35,399 bases of DNA from Tritrichomonas foetus (lineage: Eukaryota > Parabasalia > Tritrichomonadida > Tritrichomonadidae), in the NCBI GenBank assembly GCA_001839685.1, contig MLAK01001068.1:1-35399 (forward strand). Reading direction: 5' to 3'. The position numbers and the translations under genes were made by a program. A model generated the notes under the pieces. The model saw only the letters and a list, made by a program, of their open reading frames with translations, did not search any database and was not told the DNA's origin. The stretch's first letter is position 1; each line of letters starts with the position of its first letter. Below, in pieces: positions 9,001-16,634 of the stretch.

Positions 9001-10728
9001 TCCACCAAAAATCAAACAACAGGATACATCACCCCACGTTCGAAATTAAGCAAATACAAGCCAACTGGCACACCTACAATTCAGACTATTCCAGTCTCAC
9101 CTGCACCACCAATCGACCAAACGCCACCATCAAAAACTTCTACTTCAACTATTCATTCACATGCGCACGGTGATGAAAACGTGAATCAAGATGGAAAATG
9201 GCGAATGACTCGGAAATTTGTGAATCCAGCGAAAGAAACAAAAAATCAAAATATTTTTGGTCATCATGAAGTCAGTGTTAATGAAAAAAGTACAATGAAA
9301 AAGAGAAAAAGAAGAAGTCATCATGACGAAAGCACTACACTTGAAGATAAGACAGAAAAAAAGAATAAAATTGTATACTCAGATGAGGAAAAAAGTGAAA
9401 ACGAAAACTATAAAAAGAATGTAAGTAAAGAAGAAAAAAGTCGAAAAAGAAAAGCTTCTGAAAATAAAATTGAAAACGAACCGAGAAAAGAAACTTTAAT
9501 TACTGATTTAAGTTCAAGTGCCGAAGAAACTGAAATAATGCGCATGCCAATGCAATCTCCGCCCACTCCTCCTTCCCCTCCTTCAGGATTTGCTAAAGGA
9601 CGAACCGATATTTTGAATATGCCACTTGACTTCCTCGGACCACCCTCTTTGCCATCAAGCCCACACTCACCACTCATTGACCAACCAAATCCAACACCAC
9701 CATCACCGCCACCATCTGATGATTATGATGATGATGACGGCGAATCAACACCAAGTAATAAGGCAACCGATACACACTCAAATATTAAAAATAGTGAAAG
9801 TGAAAGCAATGAAAGTAAAAATACAAAATCAAATCGTAGTAGTGGAACCAAGAAATCACAAACGTCAAGAAATAAAATAGGCTCTGTTGTTACCAATGAT
9901 GCGCCAAACAACGAACCTCCACCGCCTTCATTTGCATTCCCTGAAGCAGACTCAGACACTCCTAACACACACTTCACAATCAACAGTGATCTTGAAAACT
10001 CCAATGATACAAGCAAAGAAGAAAGCACAACCGGAACAGCCACAACCACACCAAATCCAAAAGCTACTGACACAAATTCTGCAGCTCGTAATGGAAGTGG
10101 TAGTGGAGTAAGACGAAGAGGAAGAAGAACAAGGGAAACTACAGCTGTTGTTTATGATCCTGCAAATGATGACCTTCCAATCGCTCTTCGTCGAACACTT
10201 CGTCCTCGTACAAAGCCACTTCGTCATTGGATGGGTGAACAAATCATTTACGGTGTTGATGAGCTAGGCTGTCGTTCTCAATGTGGCGTTAAAATAGTAG
10301 ATGCAGAATCACCTGATGAACGTGAAACAACTCGCGTCAGACAGCCACGAAAATTTTCTTCGACTTCCGGTAAAAATGGAAAAGCTGGAAACTCTTCAGC
10401 AGATGCAAGTGAGGTTGTTCCAAAAAGAGTGACGCCTGGAGTACCAAATAAAGATGCTTTTGTGACTTTTCGTGGAATCGAAAGACGCCAAACACGATCT
10501 AACGAAGTTGAAGTTCTTCCAGGACGTGCCATGGAACTAAAGGCTGATCATGGAAGAGTAGTAGTAATGGTAGCTGCTGGTGAAGCAACAATTGAATATC
10601 CAAAAAGTAAGAAAAGATGGAAAATCCGTCCAGGAGCACACGCATACATCTGTAAAGGAGATAGTGCAACAATAACCAACAGAAGTGAAGAGGAACCCTT
10701 AAAAATGTTTCTTGTTTTAAACATGTAA
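6082..10728 (+). CDS. CENP-C/Mif2 inner-kinetochore protein
   Basis: I identify this 1548-residue protein as CENP-C, the scaffold that binds centromeric CENP-A nucleosomes and recruits the outer kinetochore. Three parts support this. (1) Residues 1370-1383 read RRTLRPRTKPLRHW, followed by MGEQIIYG, closely matching the CENP-C motif (R-R-S/T-x-R-x-R-x-K-P-L-x-Y/H-W-x-G-E). (2) Residues about 1472-1548 form a compact beta-rich C-terminus (PGRAMELKADHG ... EATIEYP ... IRPGAHAYIC) like the Mif2/CENP-C cupin dimer domain. (3) Residues 30-55 (GKRTN ... DENGLENVDNFW) resemble the yeast Mif2 N-terminal Mis12/MIND-binding segment. A basic patch RRRGRRTR (1344-1351) precedes the CENP-C motif. The remaining roughly 1250 residues are low-complexity, rich in S, N, K, E and P. 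It is longer than human CENP-C. The start is ATG 6082, three bases inside a frame that opens with TTG. The stop is TAAA. Confidence 0.85.
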   Translation: MEAVTPSRSPSDRGWGWTPQKPTTRGLAHGKRTNSFLIKAVDVDENGLENVDNFWQNMQVVDGNSFEEHHRYDIFESTNPTPSKSPEQENIFETHTSNSSAQSSQSSQSSSKTFQSQRSLHDMVEIETSEIFPISMQSPRRSGNNTNIEQEQQTKPPETPQTSNRFDDNKLTAFKTPEKENSIGEAKVRRIDGKEDNETSFEKADNLVQRYLSKKDVKMPEVSPYVSKNPPPPVSPFQSPKSTNPIHSSPISILKPPQKSPSTNQDSTNTKYIEGQSPDTRLKNAETINDLIQYYEKQQNENQNKNQNIDDIIFEQNPNMTYHMNDDYKEKPDFYPKKYDKRNRGDRKSRLDSEYLPQNRKRIDEFEYQDKKKDNFPRFGDKNIDKYKYHSTEKPDSLRKELGEMISKVAQDFSKDNNQNIASYYPKRSLKSKKIHQNDSIDKYQERITFESPIHSNPNHEATNLFHRENGLFDKRIPSSSSSSSETSSDSDDLELKFRPLLENVNHQINTQQDSYSHSKPNLSFLHSRKQKKNRESEHDLDTYQKVKRMQNESPISKNEHENSKVLKNHKNEPRNSEKNKKLKQYDTQNHFQSNENPNSKNDHRNSKSESHSKFINNKLTENENSDEYDEVHNESPKPHFTYLSHGDTNAFQKAKPIQRLPRADFDENEFDENEVISDESDAPPATPIKLPNANNRANTNTNNQRNNITNNMENYGREKTVTFGSKDETSRQTKTSYPSIFSSFSFTPPPQKITLNQNQNQNQNQSFFPQIPQYPKLNSFFTDINKNAENKKSDAIPSNSSIPPTFSTFNNFQSAFSFQSQNQTSVSNLTKSDTELNENKNALHISPNDKADIIENEESEKRTINGFTFTITKKNTPEYQNDTTLEANLENTEKHIEIGEKQRETKNEKFERVYLNVTSQPPSINQNELDAEIIIAQNRTASRLSRLAQHRHSSSSDSSSDDDENDILKRTKSTKNQTTGYITPRSKLSKYKPTGTPTIQTIPVSPAPPIDQTPPSKTSTSTIHSHAHGDENVNQDGKWRMTRKFVNPAKETKNQNIFGHHEVSVNEKSTMKKRKRRSHHDESTTLEDKTEKKNKIVYSDEEKSENENYKKNVSKEEKSRKRKASENKIENEPRKETLITDLSSSAEETEIMRMPMQSPPTPPSPPSGFAKGRTDILNMPLDFLGPPSLPSSPHSPLIDQPNPTPPSPPPSDDYDDDDGESTPSNKATDTHSNIKNSESESNESKNTKSNRSSGTKKSQTSRNKIGSVVTNDAPNNEPPPPSFAFPEADSDTPNTHFTINSDLENSNDTSKEESTTGTATTTPNPKATDTNSAARNGSGSGVRRRGRRTRETTAVVYDPANDDLPIALRRTLRPRTKPLRHWMGEQIIYGVDELGCRSQCGVKIVDAESPDERETTRVRQPRKFSSTSGKNGKAGNSSADASEVVPKRVTPGVPNKDAFVTFRGIERRQTRSNEVEVLPGRAMELKADHGRVVVMVAAGEATIEYPKSKKRWKIRPGAHAYICKGDSATITNRSEEEPLKMFLVLNM
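8347..8379 (+). repeat. In-gene hexamer repeat coding for (Asn-Gln)n
   Basis: AATCAA-type hexamers repeat about five times inside the CENP-C gene and encode an NQNQNQNQ stretch within the disordered linker. This is probably a slippage-prone microsatellite that keeps the frame. Confidence 0.6.
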
Positions 10729-11474
10729 ATAATGTGTAAATATTATATATAACGCAAATTCTCTTTCATTTCATATTTTTTTTGAGATTTCCATTTGTTT
10801 TCTGGAAAAAGAATTATAAAATTCAAGTATATTGGCTCAAAACAATCACTTGTCCGACTTTTTTCAAACGTACATTTAGTAAACAGTTGAGTTAAGAGCA
10901 ATGGTAATAATCTTTCGCTAAACTCTGATACTTTTTATACATTATTGTCTTGGGATAATGATTCGCAAGTTTTCGAGAAAAATAAGAATTGGAAAAAAGC
11001 TGAACGAGTGAAGTCTCAAACAAAGAAAAGAAGTTTCAAACAAAGAAAAGAAGTTTCAAACAAAGAAAAGAAGTTTCAAACAAAGAAAAGAAGTCTCAAA
11101 CAAAGAAAACAAGTCTCAAACAAAGAAAAGAAGTTTCAAACAAAGAAAAGAAGTTTCAAACAAAGAAAAGAAGTTTCAAACAAAGAAAAGAAGTTTCAAA
11201 CAAAGAAAAGAAGTCTCAAACAAAGAAAACAAGTCTCAAACAAAGAAAACAAGTCTCAAACAAAGAAAAGAAAAGGTGAGAAATCGAATCACGTTTATTT
11301 CATGTTAGAAGTCAACATTCGCCAAAGAATATTCAATTCAGAGAAAAAAATCTAAAAATTCACTAGATAGTCATAATTTCGTGAAATAAACACATTTTTA
11401 TAGAAAAAGGAATGAAGTGAGAGAAACGCAAGCCACAAAATGGGACAGAAGTGAAATGAACGATAGATGCACCT
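10729..11474. other. Convergent spacer with minisatellite
   Basis: This spacer lies between the 3' ends of CENP-C and the coiled-coil gene. Its main content is the 20-bp tandem array listed separately. No ATG-started frame of note crosses it; the open frame over the array has no upstream ATG. Confidence 0.6.
11011..11270 (+). repeat. Minisatellite, 13 copies of a 20-bp unit
   Basis: Thirteen head-to-tail copies of AAGTTTCAAACAAAGAAAAG run without indels. Only two positions vary, T/C at base 5 and G/C at base 20. In order the units (base 5, base 20) are Cg Tg Tg Tg Cc Cg Tg Tg Tg Tg Cc Cc Cg, so a block of five or six units has itself been duplicated. The unit is not a multiple of three; a frame through it repeats every 60 bases and lacks an ATG start, so I regard it as non-coding. 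Confidence 0.95.
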
Positions 11475-12056
11475 CTATTTTGGCGCGAGATGCGATTCCG
11501 GTTTTGGATTTGGACTCGGGCTGTTTGTGCTCGCCAGGCCGAGCCTCACAAATTCCGCCTCGACGATTGCCTGCTCCTTCTCGAGGTTTTTGACCTGCTT
11601 CCGTAAGATGTCCAGCTGGTTTGTCATTTTGGCTCGCTTCCTTTCGAGCTTGTTGAACTGATCGGCGCCAAGCTTATATCGCATCACCAAATCCTTGTAG
11701 AGGCTCCTGAGTTCGTCGATTGGGAGCCTGAATGCGTTTTTGTTCATTTTTCTGGCTTCTATCAACTCTGGATCCTCGGCCGGCTGCTCGATTGCCAATA
11801 TTGGGGGCTCGACGTAAGATACAGGAAGTTCGCACGATCTGTTGAACGGAACTGGTTTTCGATGCTTAAGTGAAGTCGTCACTGAATTTCTGGGAAGCGG
11901 CTTTAAGTTTTCGTTATTTTCGTTTTCTTCATTTTTGGTGTGTCGAAAATCAGGATATGGCAGAGAACGATTTGAGAGGCTTGACTGGAAAAGGCGATCT
12001 CGGTTATATCGTTGCGATCTTTGGGCGAGCTGAGATTGATTCCTTTTCCTATTCAT
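11475..12056 (-). CDS. Hypothetical coiled-coil protein, 193 aa
   Basis: I do not recognise this protein. The N-terminal 80 residues are polar, basic and probably disordered (MNRKRNQSQLAQRSQRY...). From about residue 105 to 172 there is a charged helical stretch with heptad spacing (LRSLYKDLVMRYKLGADQFNKL, then KMTNQLDILRKQVKNLEKEQ) that should form a coiled coil, and a short proline-rich tail ends the chain. The coding sequence is richer in G and C than the flanking spacer, which argues that it is real. ATG 12056 is the first ATG of the frame. A cytoskeletal or scaffold role would be a guess. It is convergent with the CENP-C gene across the minisatellite spacer. The stop is TAG. Confidence 0.65.
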   Translation of the reverse strand: MNRKRNQSQLAQRSQRYNRDRLFQSSLSNRSLPYPDFRHTKNEENENNENLKPLPRNSVTTSLKHRKPVPFNRSCELPVSYVEPPILAIEQPAEDPELIEARKMNKNAFRLPIDELRSLYKDLVMRYKLGADQFNKLERKRAKMTNQLDILRKQVKNLEKEQAIVEAEFVRLGLASTNSPSPNPKPESHLAPK

Positions 12057-12744
12057 TATTGAATCAAGATGACTGATTAGGCTCTCAAAAACTGACCACT
12101 AAACGTATGAAATTTTCTTTCAGAAATTCTCAAAAAGTTAAATTCAATAATTATATTTGAATCATCTTTGAAATTAACGTCTATTTTCCCCAGAAAACGT
12201 TAATTTGAGATGAGTAGTTATCTCTCTGAATTTCAATTATATATAAAATATAGTGATTTGATATTTATTACATAAAGCTATAAATGTTAAATATGAACAC
12301 TTTTATGACAAAAAAGTGTTCCTTTTGCACAAAAACAGTGAAGTGAAAAAGTTGAAGACACTGAAATCTAATCATTAGAATGACAATTTCCATCGTCTGC
12401 CCACTAACTGTATCAGAAATGTTAAATATTAAATTTCAATTTTCACAAAATACATCAAATCTAAATCGTAACAAAATTCTATTCTTTAAAAAATAGCCAG
12501 ATGTAGTCCATATTACTTATTATGTATTATAGTTATTATTTAGTAATGGCCTATATAGCTCAACATCTCAGATAAAACATAAAATCGGAATTTCTTTTGT
12601 TTAATTTTAGATTTCCTAATTATAATCTTGATAGAATGTAATAAATAAATTGTTCTTCCATTTAGCTTTTTTGTTTTGGTCATAAAATCTCAAAGAAGAT
12701 GATTATTGATTTAAACAGTGTTCGATTTAACTGAGACTTCATAT

Positions 12745-12758
12745 TACAAGTTCTTGTA
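12745..12758. repeat. Inverted repeat TACAAG-TT-CTTGTA
   Basis: A perfect six-base stem with a two-base loop. The half-site ACAAGT recurs a few bases downstream. It lies just left of the GC-rich block. Confidence 0.5.
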
Positions 12759-12848
12759 GTTACAAGTATGGTTTGCGCCTCGCCTTAAGCTAGCCCAAAA
12801 ATTGTGGGCATCAGCCAATATTTTTTTAGGATGCAGAAAATATCTTAG

Positions 12849-13023
12849 ATGATGTATCCTTTAGTTAATGCCTTTGAAGAAAGTGTTTGTGCTCGATTAC
12901 AAATTCAACTTCTTATGAAATCACCATTGACAGGACCATTAATAGAAATGAAAAGGAACTTAACATTTGTGGCTTTTGAAAAAAAACTGTTCGGAAGATG
13001 ACATTATTTCAATCGAACTGTAA
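12849..13023 (+). pseudogene. Coding-like relic with apparent frameshift at an A8 run
   Basis: From ATG 12849 a frame of 50 codons reads like protein (MMYPLVNAFEESVCARLQIQ, then LTGPLIEMKRNLTF) and stops at 12999. It passes through eight adenines at 12979-12986. In the neighbouring frame after that run, sensible residues continue (NCSEDDIISIEL) to a TAA at 13021-13023. This suggests a once longer gene broken by homopolymer slippage, or a sequencing error there. I recognise no family. Confidence 0.35.
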
Positions 13024-13189
13024 ACAATAAAAACAAAATAAATGAAATGAAAGAAAAATTTCACTGGTTCTTTCTGTATTATTCATTGAAATTCTATCAA
13101 ACCAACGTCAAAATTTGACAAAAATTTATTTTGATATGTAAAGGGAAAAATTCGATTAATAATTCTTTTAAAAGTAAAAATTATCAAAA

Positions 13190-13801
13190 ATGGAAAATGA
13201 AGTTTCACGAGCGTCGATAAAAGCAGTAATTTTAGGTGATTCAAGTGTTGGTAAATCGAGTATAATTGCAAAGTATGACACAGGCATGATGCCTGATCAT
13301 ATAAGTCCAACCGTAGGTGCAGCATACCTCTCCAAAATAATTACTTATGATGATACAGAAATAGAACTTCGGATTTGGGATACAGCAGGACAAGAAACAT
13401 ATCAGTCATTAACACCAATATATTTTAGGAACTCGTCTATTGGTTTTGTTGTATTTGACATAACTCAAAGGAATACATTTGAAAGCATTCCGAAATGGGT
13501 TTCACAATTAAAAGAACATGCTGGATCGAATATTTTATCAGTGCTTGTAGCAAATAAGATAGATCTTGACAATAATAGAGAAATTAAACAAGATGAATAT
13601 ATGCAATTCGCAAACCAGAATGACATGATTGTGACTGAAGTTAGTGCCAAATCTGGTTTAGGAATAATTAACATGATTGATAATGCGGTTTCAACATTTA
13701 TTAAAACAAATAGTGATTTTAGATATGAAATGTATGCCTCAAAAAGGAAAATGGAACAGAAACTAACGCCGCATGATACAGGAAAATCATCTTGTTGTTG
13801 A
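13190..13801 (+). CDS. Rab GTPase, Rab5/Rab21/Rab22-like
   Basis: This 203-residue small GTPase has all nucleotide-binding motifs: P-loop GDSSVGKS (16-23), switch I T41 in SPTVGAAYL, WDTAGQE (63-69) with the catalytic Gln68, NKID (122-125) and SAK near 151-153. The SPTVGAA and WDTAGQETYQSLTPIYFR segments are most like the Rab5/21/22 group, which controls early endocytic fusion. The chain ends KSSCC, a C-terminal double cysteine for geranylgeranylation by Rab GGTase, so it should cycle on and off endosomal membranes. The exact Rab subfamily is an inference; trichomonads have many Rabs. The start is ATG 13190, the first ATG of the frame. The stop is TGA. Confidence 0.93.
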   Translation: MENEVSRASIKAVILGDSSVGKSSIIAKYDTGMMPDHISPTVGAAYLSKIITYDDTEIELRIWDTAGQETYQSLTPIYFRNSSIGFVVFDITQRNTFESIPKWVSQLKEHAGSNILSVLVANKIDLDNNREIKQDEYMQFANQNDMIVTEVSAKSGLGIINMIDNAVSTFIKTNSDFRYEMYASKRKMEQKLTPHDTGKSSCC

Positions 13802-14147
13802 TAAATTAAATTATAGTATATTAAAACTTTCATTTCAAGGAATTACCACTCAAAAAGTTTATTCTTTTCCAAAAATTCGTTGACAAAATTATTATAGATA
13901 AAATTACATTATAGAAAAAATTAATTAATATTAATAAGTTATTAATTTAATAACTACATGATAGTAACAATTACATGATAGGAACAAACATTTTTCTATT
14001 TCAAAGTCGAATATTAATATAAACTTATTGTGCAATGATGTATAAAAATCATTGATGTCCACATCAAAATTTCAATGAATAGAAATTTCAATACAATATC
14101 TCATTATTCTAATACTTTGACGCATGCCTTGTCAGAATGTCAGTTCA
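13802..14147. other. AT-rich spacer
   Basis: A very AT-rich intergenic stretch. It holds two copies of TACATGATAG(T/G)AACAA at 13955-13970 and 13972-13987 (period 17, one mismatch). Nothing else is recognisable. Confidence 0.5.
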
Positions 14148-14726
14148 ATGGAATTTTGTTACTCTGCTGTATTTCGAAAAGACATTCCACTAGCACAGTA
14201 TTGTCCAAAACCAGGGAATTTCGATCTCTTCTTTCAGCAATACACAGAAAAAAATAACATTCCACCTGGCAAAACATTTATTTTATCTGATGGTTATTAT
14301 TGGGGCTTGCAGATAGATGAAAGTGGTCTCATCATTTTGTGTGTTAGCAAGATGCCAACAGACCAAGATTTAATGAACAGAATTTTAGATGATATCAAAT
14401 TACGCTTTTTGAGGCTTCATGCAAATGAATGGAAAACAGCGGCACCTTTTTCACTTCAAACCAGATTTGAGCCACAACTGATAGCAGTAAATAACACAGT
14501 TATTACACTAACTCAGCCAAATTCAATTGTAATTGACAATTCTATTCATCAAGATGAACAATTCGACAGCCAACTTGTTCAACTTAAAACCATTTCTTAT
14601 TCATCAAAAAAGAAGAAAAGTTATAAGTTTTCTCTTGTTACTATACTTACTCTTTTATCAATCCTATTGATCTATAGCATTCTTGTTGCAGCATGTAATG
14701 GATTTAATCTTCCGAAATGCTTCTGA
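14148..14726 (+). CDS. Longin-domain tail-anchored protein lacking a SNARE motif
   Basis: The 192-residue protein begins with a longin fold (MEFCYSAVFRKDIPLAQYC ... NFDLFFQQYTEK ... KTFILSDGYYWGLQID ... LIILCVSK) like the N-terminal domain of VAMP7 and Ykt6, and ends with a hydrophobic anchor at about 161-182 and a ten-residue lumenal tail. The 50-60 residues between them, where an R-SNARE has a heptad helix with a central arginine, contain instead prolines and beta-like segments (NNTVITLTQPNSIVID) and a KKKK patch. It therefore looks like a longin-only membrane protein, comparable in layout to plant phytolongins, acting in vesicle traffic. I choose ATG 14148 because longin domains start with this M-x-F/L pattern; an in-frame ATG at 14124 would add eight residues. 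Confidence 0.7.
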   Translation: MEFCYSAVFRKDIPLAQYCPKPGNFDLFFQQYTEKNNIPPGKTFILSDGYYWGLQIDESGLIILCVSKMPTDQDLMNRILDDIKLRFLRLHANEWKTAAPFSLQTRFEPQLIAVNNTVITLTQPNSIVIDNSIHQDEQFDSQLVQLKTISYSSKKKKSYKFSLVTILTLLSILLIYSILVAACNGFNLPKCF

Positions 14727-14793
14727 TTATTGTAATAATAAACTTTGAATTCATAAAATATAAATTTTGATTTATAAAAACAATAAATACAAG

Positions 14794-14810
14794 CATAATA
14801 AGTTATTATG
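14794..14810. repeat. Inverted repeat CATAATAA-G-TTATTATG
   Basis: A perfect eight-base inverted repeat around one G, 68 bases after the longin stop. It may be a hairpin at the transcript end or chance in AT-rich DNA. Confidence 0.35.
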
Positions 14811-14938
14811 ATAATAACATATTACTTTTATAAAAATAATATAAAAATTATGTGGTAATTATCAAGATAATTGCATTTTATTGCAGTGTTTGTTCAGAAC
14901 GATAAAAGGTTAATATTTCACCATAACGATCCAAATAA

Positions 14939-15463
14939 ATGCTTTTCGAAGACGATCGAACTTTAGATATTACAGTCCAAGACACAGACCAGAGGTTTAA
15001 AATTGACAAAGCTCCAATCGATTTGACAGTTTCCGCTCTTATTTTACGACTGAAAACCCTCGATTTCCTCAAAGATTTGAAAGGCGACTTCAGAGTGAAA
15101 TCTGGTGGCAAAATTTTGAATTCTAGCCAAGTAATCGAAAACGATGAAGTCACATTATTAATCCAGCCAAAGAAAATCCATTTTATTCGCGCATTTTTTT
15201 TCCTAATATATCAAATCGCTCTGGCCTCAACTTTACTCTATCCAAAGCTTTTTTCATTTTACGGTTGCTCAAACTTCGTCACATTTATTGCAGGCTCGGC
15301 GCTCCTCGGCGTTCTGGCGATGATATTCAAACCCAAGAGGTTCAAGGAAGAGTTCGCTGGCCTCGACATACGAAGTAACACGTTTTTGGAGGTTCTTGTG
15401 CTGTTTTGGAAGTCGCTCAACCCCAAATTCAATCTCGAAACCGTTTTGTTAGAAAATTCTTAA
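14939..15463 (+). CDS. Ubiquitin-like domain protein with two C-terminal membrane segments
   Basis: The 174-residue protein starts with about 70 residues of ubiquitin-like pattern (LDITVQDTDQRFKIDKAP, a helix TVSALILRLK, then FRVKSGGKILNSSQVIEND and EVTLLIQPK). In particular, GGKIL followed by a hydrophobic strand resembles the ubiquitin L-x-x-xGK-x-L-x-D region. Two hydrophobic segments follow (about 83-103 and 112-130), then a cytosolic tail. There is no C-terminal diglycine, so it is not a conjugated modifier. Membrane-anchored ubiquitin-like proteins of this kind (HERP, TMUB1/2, fungal Dsc3) serve ER or Golgi ubiquitin-ligase complexes; a similar role here is inference. The second half is visibly richer in G and C than the first. 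The stop is TAAA. Confidence 0.6.
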   Translation: MLFEDDRTLDITVQDTDQRFKIDKAPIDLTVSALILRLKTLDFLKDLKGDFRVKSGGKILNSSQVIENDEVTLLIQPKKIHFIRAFFFLIYQIALASTLLYPKLFSFYGCSNFVTFIAGSALLGVLAMIFKPKRFKEEFAGLDIRSNTFLEVLVLFWKSLNPKFNLETVLLENS

Positions 15464-16037
15464 AAATTCTTTTCTTTTTCCTGTTTTTTCTTTTCCTGAG
15501 TTCGTCTTTCATATCGGTAATTTCGAAGCGGTCTTAAAATACGAGGGAGAACTTGATTTTGACTGATTAGTGCAATTGAGTTTTCCACAACATCATTCTT
15601 ATAGATAAGGTGAAATTTACAAATAAACAAGGTGAATGTTAGGATAAACAATGTTCATTGAAAATAGTTAACTAATTATTGATTAACTAAATACTAATTT
15701 ATAAGTTATTTGACCTTGTTTTGACCTTCGTGAAATTCCCTTCGATTTCTCATTTATTCATAGCATTCGACTATTTATATTTATATTTATATTTATACTT
15801 GTGCTACATACCAAAATAAAATTAAATATTACACAAGTCATTTGCTTCATAAACAAAGTTTTTGGAAAATGAGATTTGAGAATTGTTTGATTTTCATTCA
15901 TCCATGCTTAATTGAATTAATAAAAACATTAGAAATGATTCAATTGGTTCTTTTTTTTATTTATTTTTTAGTTCCAAAACTATTTTTTTTATACAATATC
16001 AATCAACTCTATTTCATGCAATTTTGTCCTGAAAAAG
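15464..16037. other. Convergent spacer
   Basis: This lies between the 3' ends of the ubiquitin-like and SPEF1 genes. It contains the TTTATA microsatellite (15774-15797). A 63-codon minus-strand frame at 15460-15651 has no ATG. I see no gene. Confidence 0.5.
15774..15797. repeat. (TTTATA)4 microsatellite
   Basis: Four exact hexamer copies in non-coding DNA. Confidence 0.8.
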
Positions 16038-16616
16038 TTACCTTTTCGTTCTTTTGGCATTTCCTGTAAGTTTCGCAATCTTTGCATCCTTCAATCGCAT
16101 CAGCTCTTCCAGCTTCGATATCTTGGCTTCGAGGGCTTTGATGTATTCTGCTTGTTCGTCGCACTCCTGGATCTTTTCGAGAAGCATCTTCCTGTCTGTC
16201 GCACTTTGCTCAGCCTCGAAGTTGGCCAAAGCTGGGGAATCGCCATCATCGAAATATGGCCGATTGTTTTGCTGCATTTTCGTGGTGATGACTTGTCTGA
16301 AGTCCCAGAGGACATCTTCGATGACTCCCGGCCTGGCGTTTGCGAGAGCTGTTATCGTGTCGGTATCGAGATTGAAATTTAACTTTTTCAGTACTTTGGT
16401 GTTAAGAGTTTTCCAGTTGTAGATTTTCGTGTCGACCCTGAGCCCTTGGTCGTAGTTATGCAAGTCAACGAATCGAGGGAAGAAATGTGCAACAACTTCG
16501 GCCATCAGAACACCGTCACTGAAGTCGCGTGAGAGATTTTTTTTGCGTCGTGAGAGAGGAATTTTGTCGATCCACTGATAAAGGTCTTCTAACTGCTCGT
16601 CAGTCAGAGGCTCCAT
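16038..16616 (-). CDS. SPEF1: SPEF1/CLAMP-like calponin-homology protein
   Basis: This 192-residue protein matches sperm flagellar protein 1. The N-terminal calponin-homology domain (about 1-115) contains the highly characteristic YQWIDKIPLSRRKKNLSRDF, SDGVLMAEVVAHFFP, HNYDQGLR and NWKTLNTKVLKKLNF segments. A C-terminal coiled coil follows (about 155-187), including LEELMRLKDAKIAKL, which matches the LQLKD pattern of the SPEF1 tail. The family bundles and stabilises microtubules in axonemal central-pair apparatus and other stable arrays; in a trichomonad the flagella or the axostyle-pelta system are candidate sites. It is divergent from the gene at 16884 with 267 bases between the ATGs. Two ACGTTTATT copies lie upstream. 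The stop is TAAC. Confidence 0.92.
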   Translation of the reverse strand: MEPLTDEQLEDLYQWIDKIPLSRRKKNLSRDFSDGVLMAEVVAHFFPRFVDLHNYDQGLRVDTKIYNWKTLNTKVLKKLNFNLDTDTITALANARPGVIEDVLWDFRQVITTKMQQNNRPYFDDGDSPALANFEAEQSATDRKMLLEKIQECDEQAEYIKALEAKISKLEELMRLKDAKIAKLTGNAKRTKR

Positions 16617-16634
16617 TTTTTTGTAACAATTCTT

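Larger units (their letters stand above)
12057..13189. other. 1.1-kb spacer with decayed or unidentified sequence
   Basis: The spacer separates the divergent coiled-coil and Rab genes. It contains a 38-codon ATG frame at 12380-12496 (+), a 14-base inverted repeat (12745-12758), a locally GC-rich block with a short hairpin (12771-12818) followed by seven T, and the coding-like relic at 12849-13023. I recognise no complete gene. Confidence 0.5.

Noticed and set aside
6082..10728. Calling this a generic low-complexity or nuclear SR-like protein
   Set aside because: The CENP-C motif, the cupin-like C-terminus and the Mif2-like N-terminal segment occur in the family's order, which chance would not give.
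10945..11355. 136-codon frame through the minisatellite
   Set aside because: It opens with TTG and has no ATG before the repeats; the 20-bp unit produces an open frame by its own composition.
14148..14726. Calling this an R-SNARE (VAMP7/Ykt6)
   Set aside because: The longin domain fits, but the SNARE heptad helix and zero-layer arginine are not visible.
15460..15651. 63-codon minus frame with a hydrophobic start
   Set aside because: It begins with TTG, has no ATG, and no intron signals that would supply one were seen.
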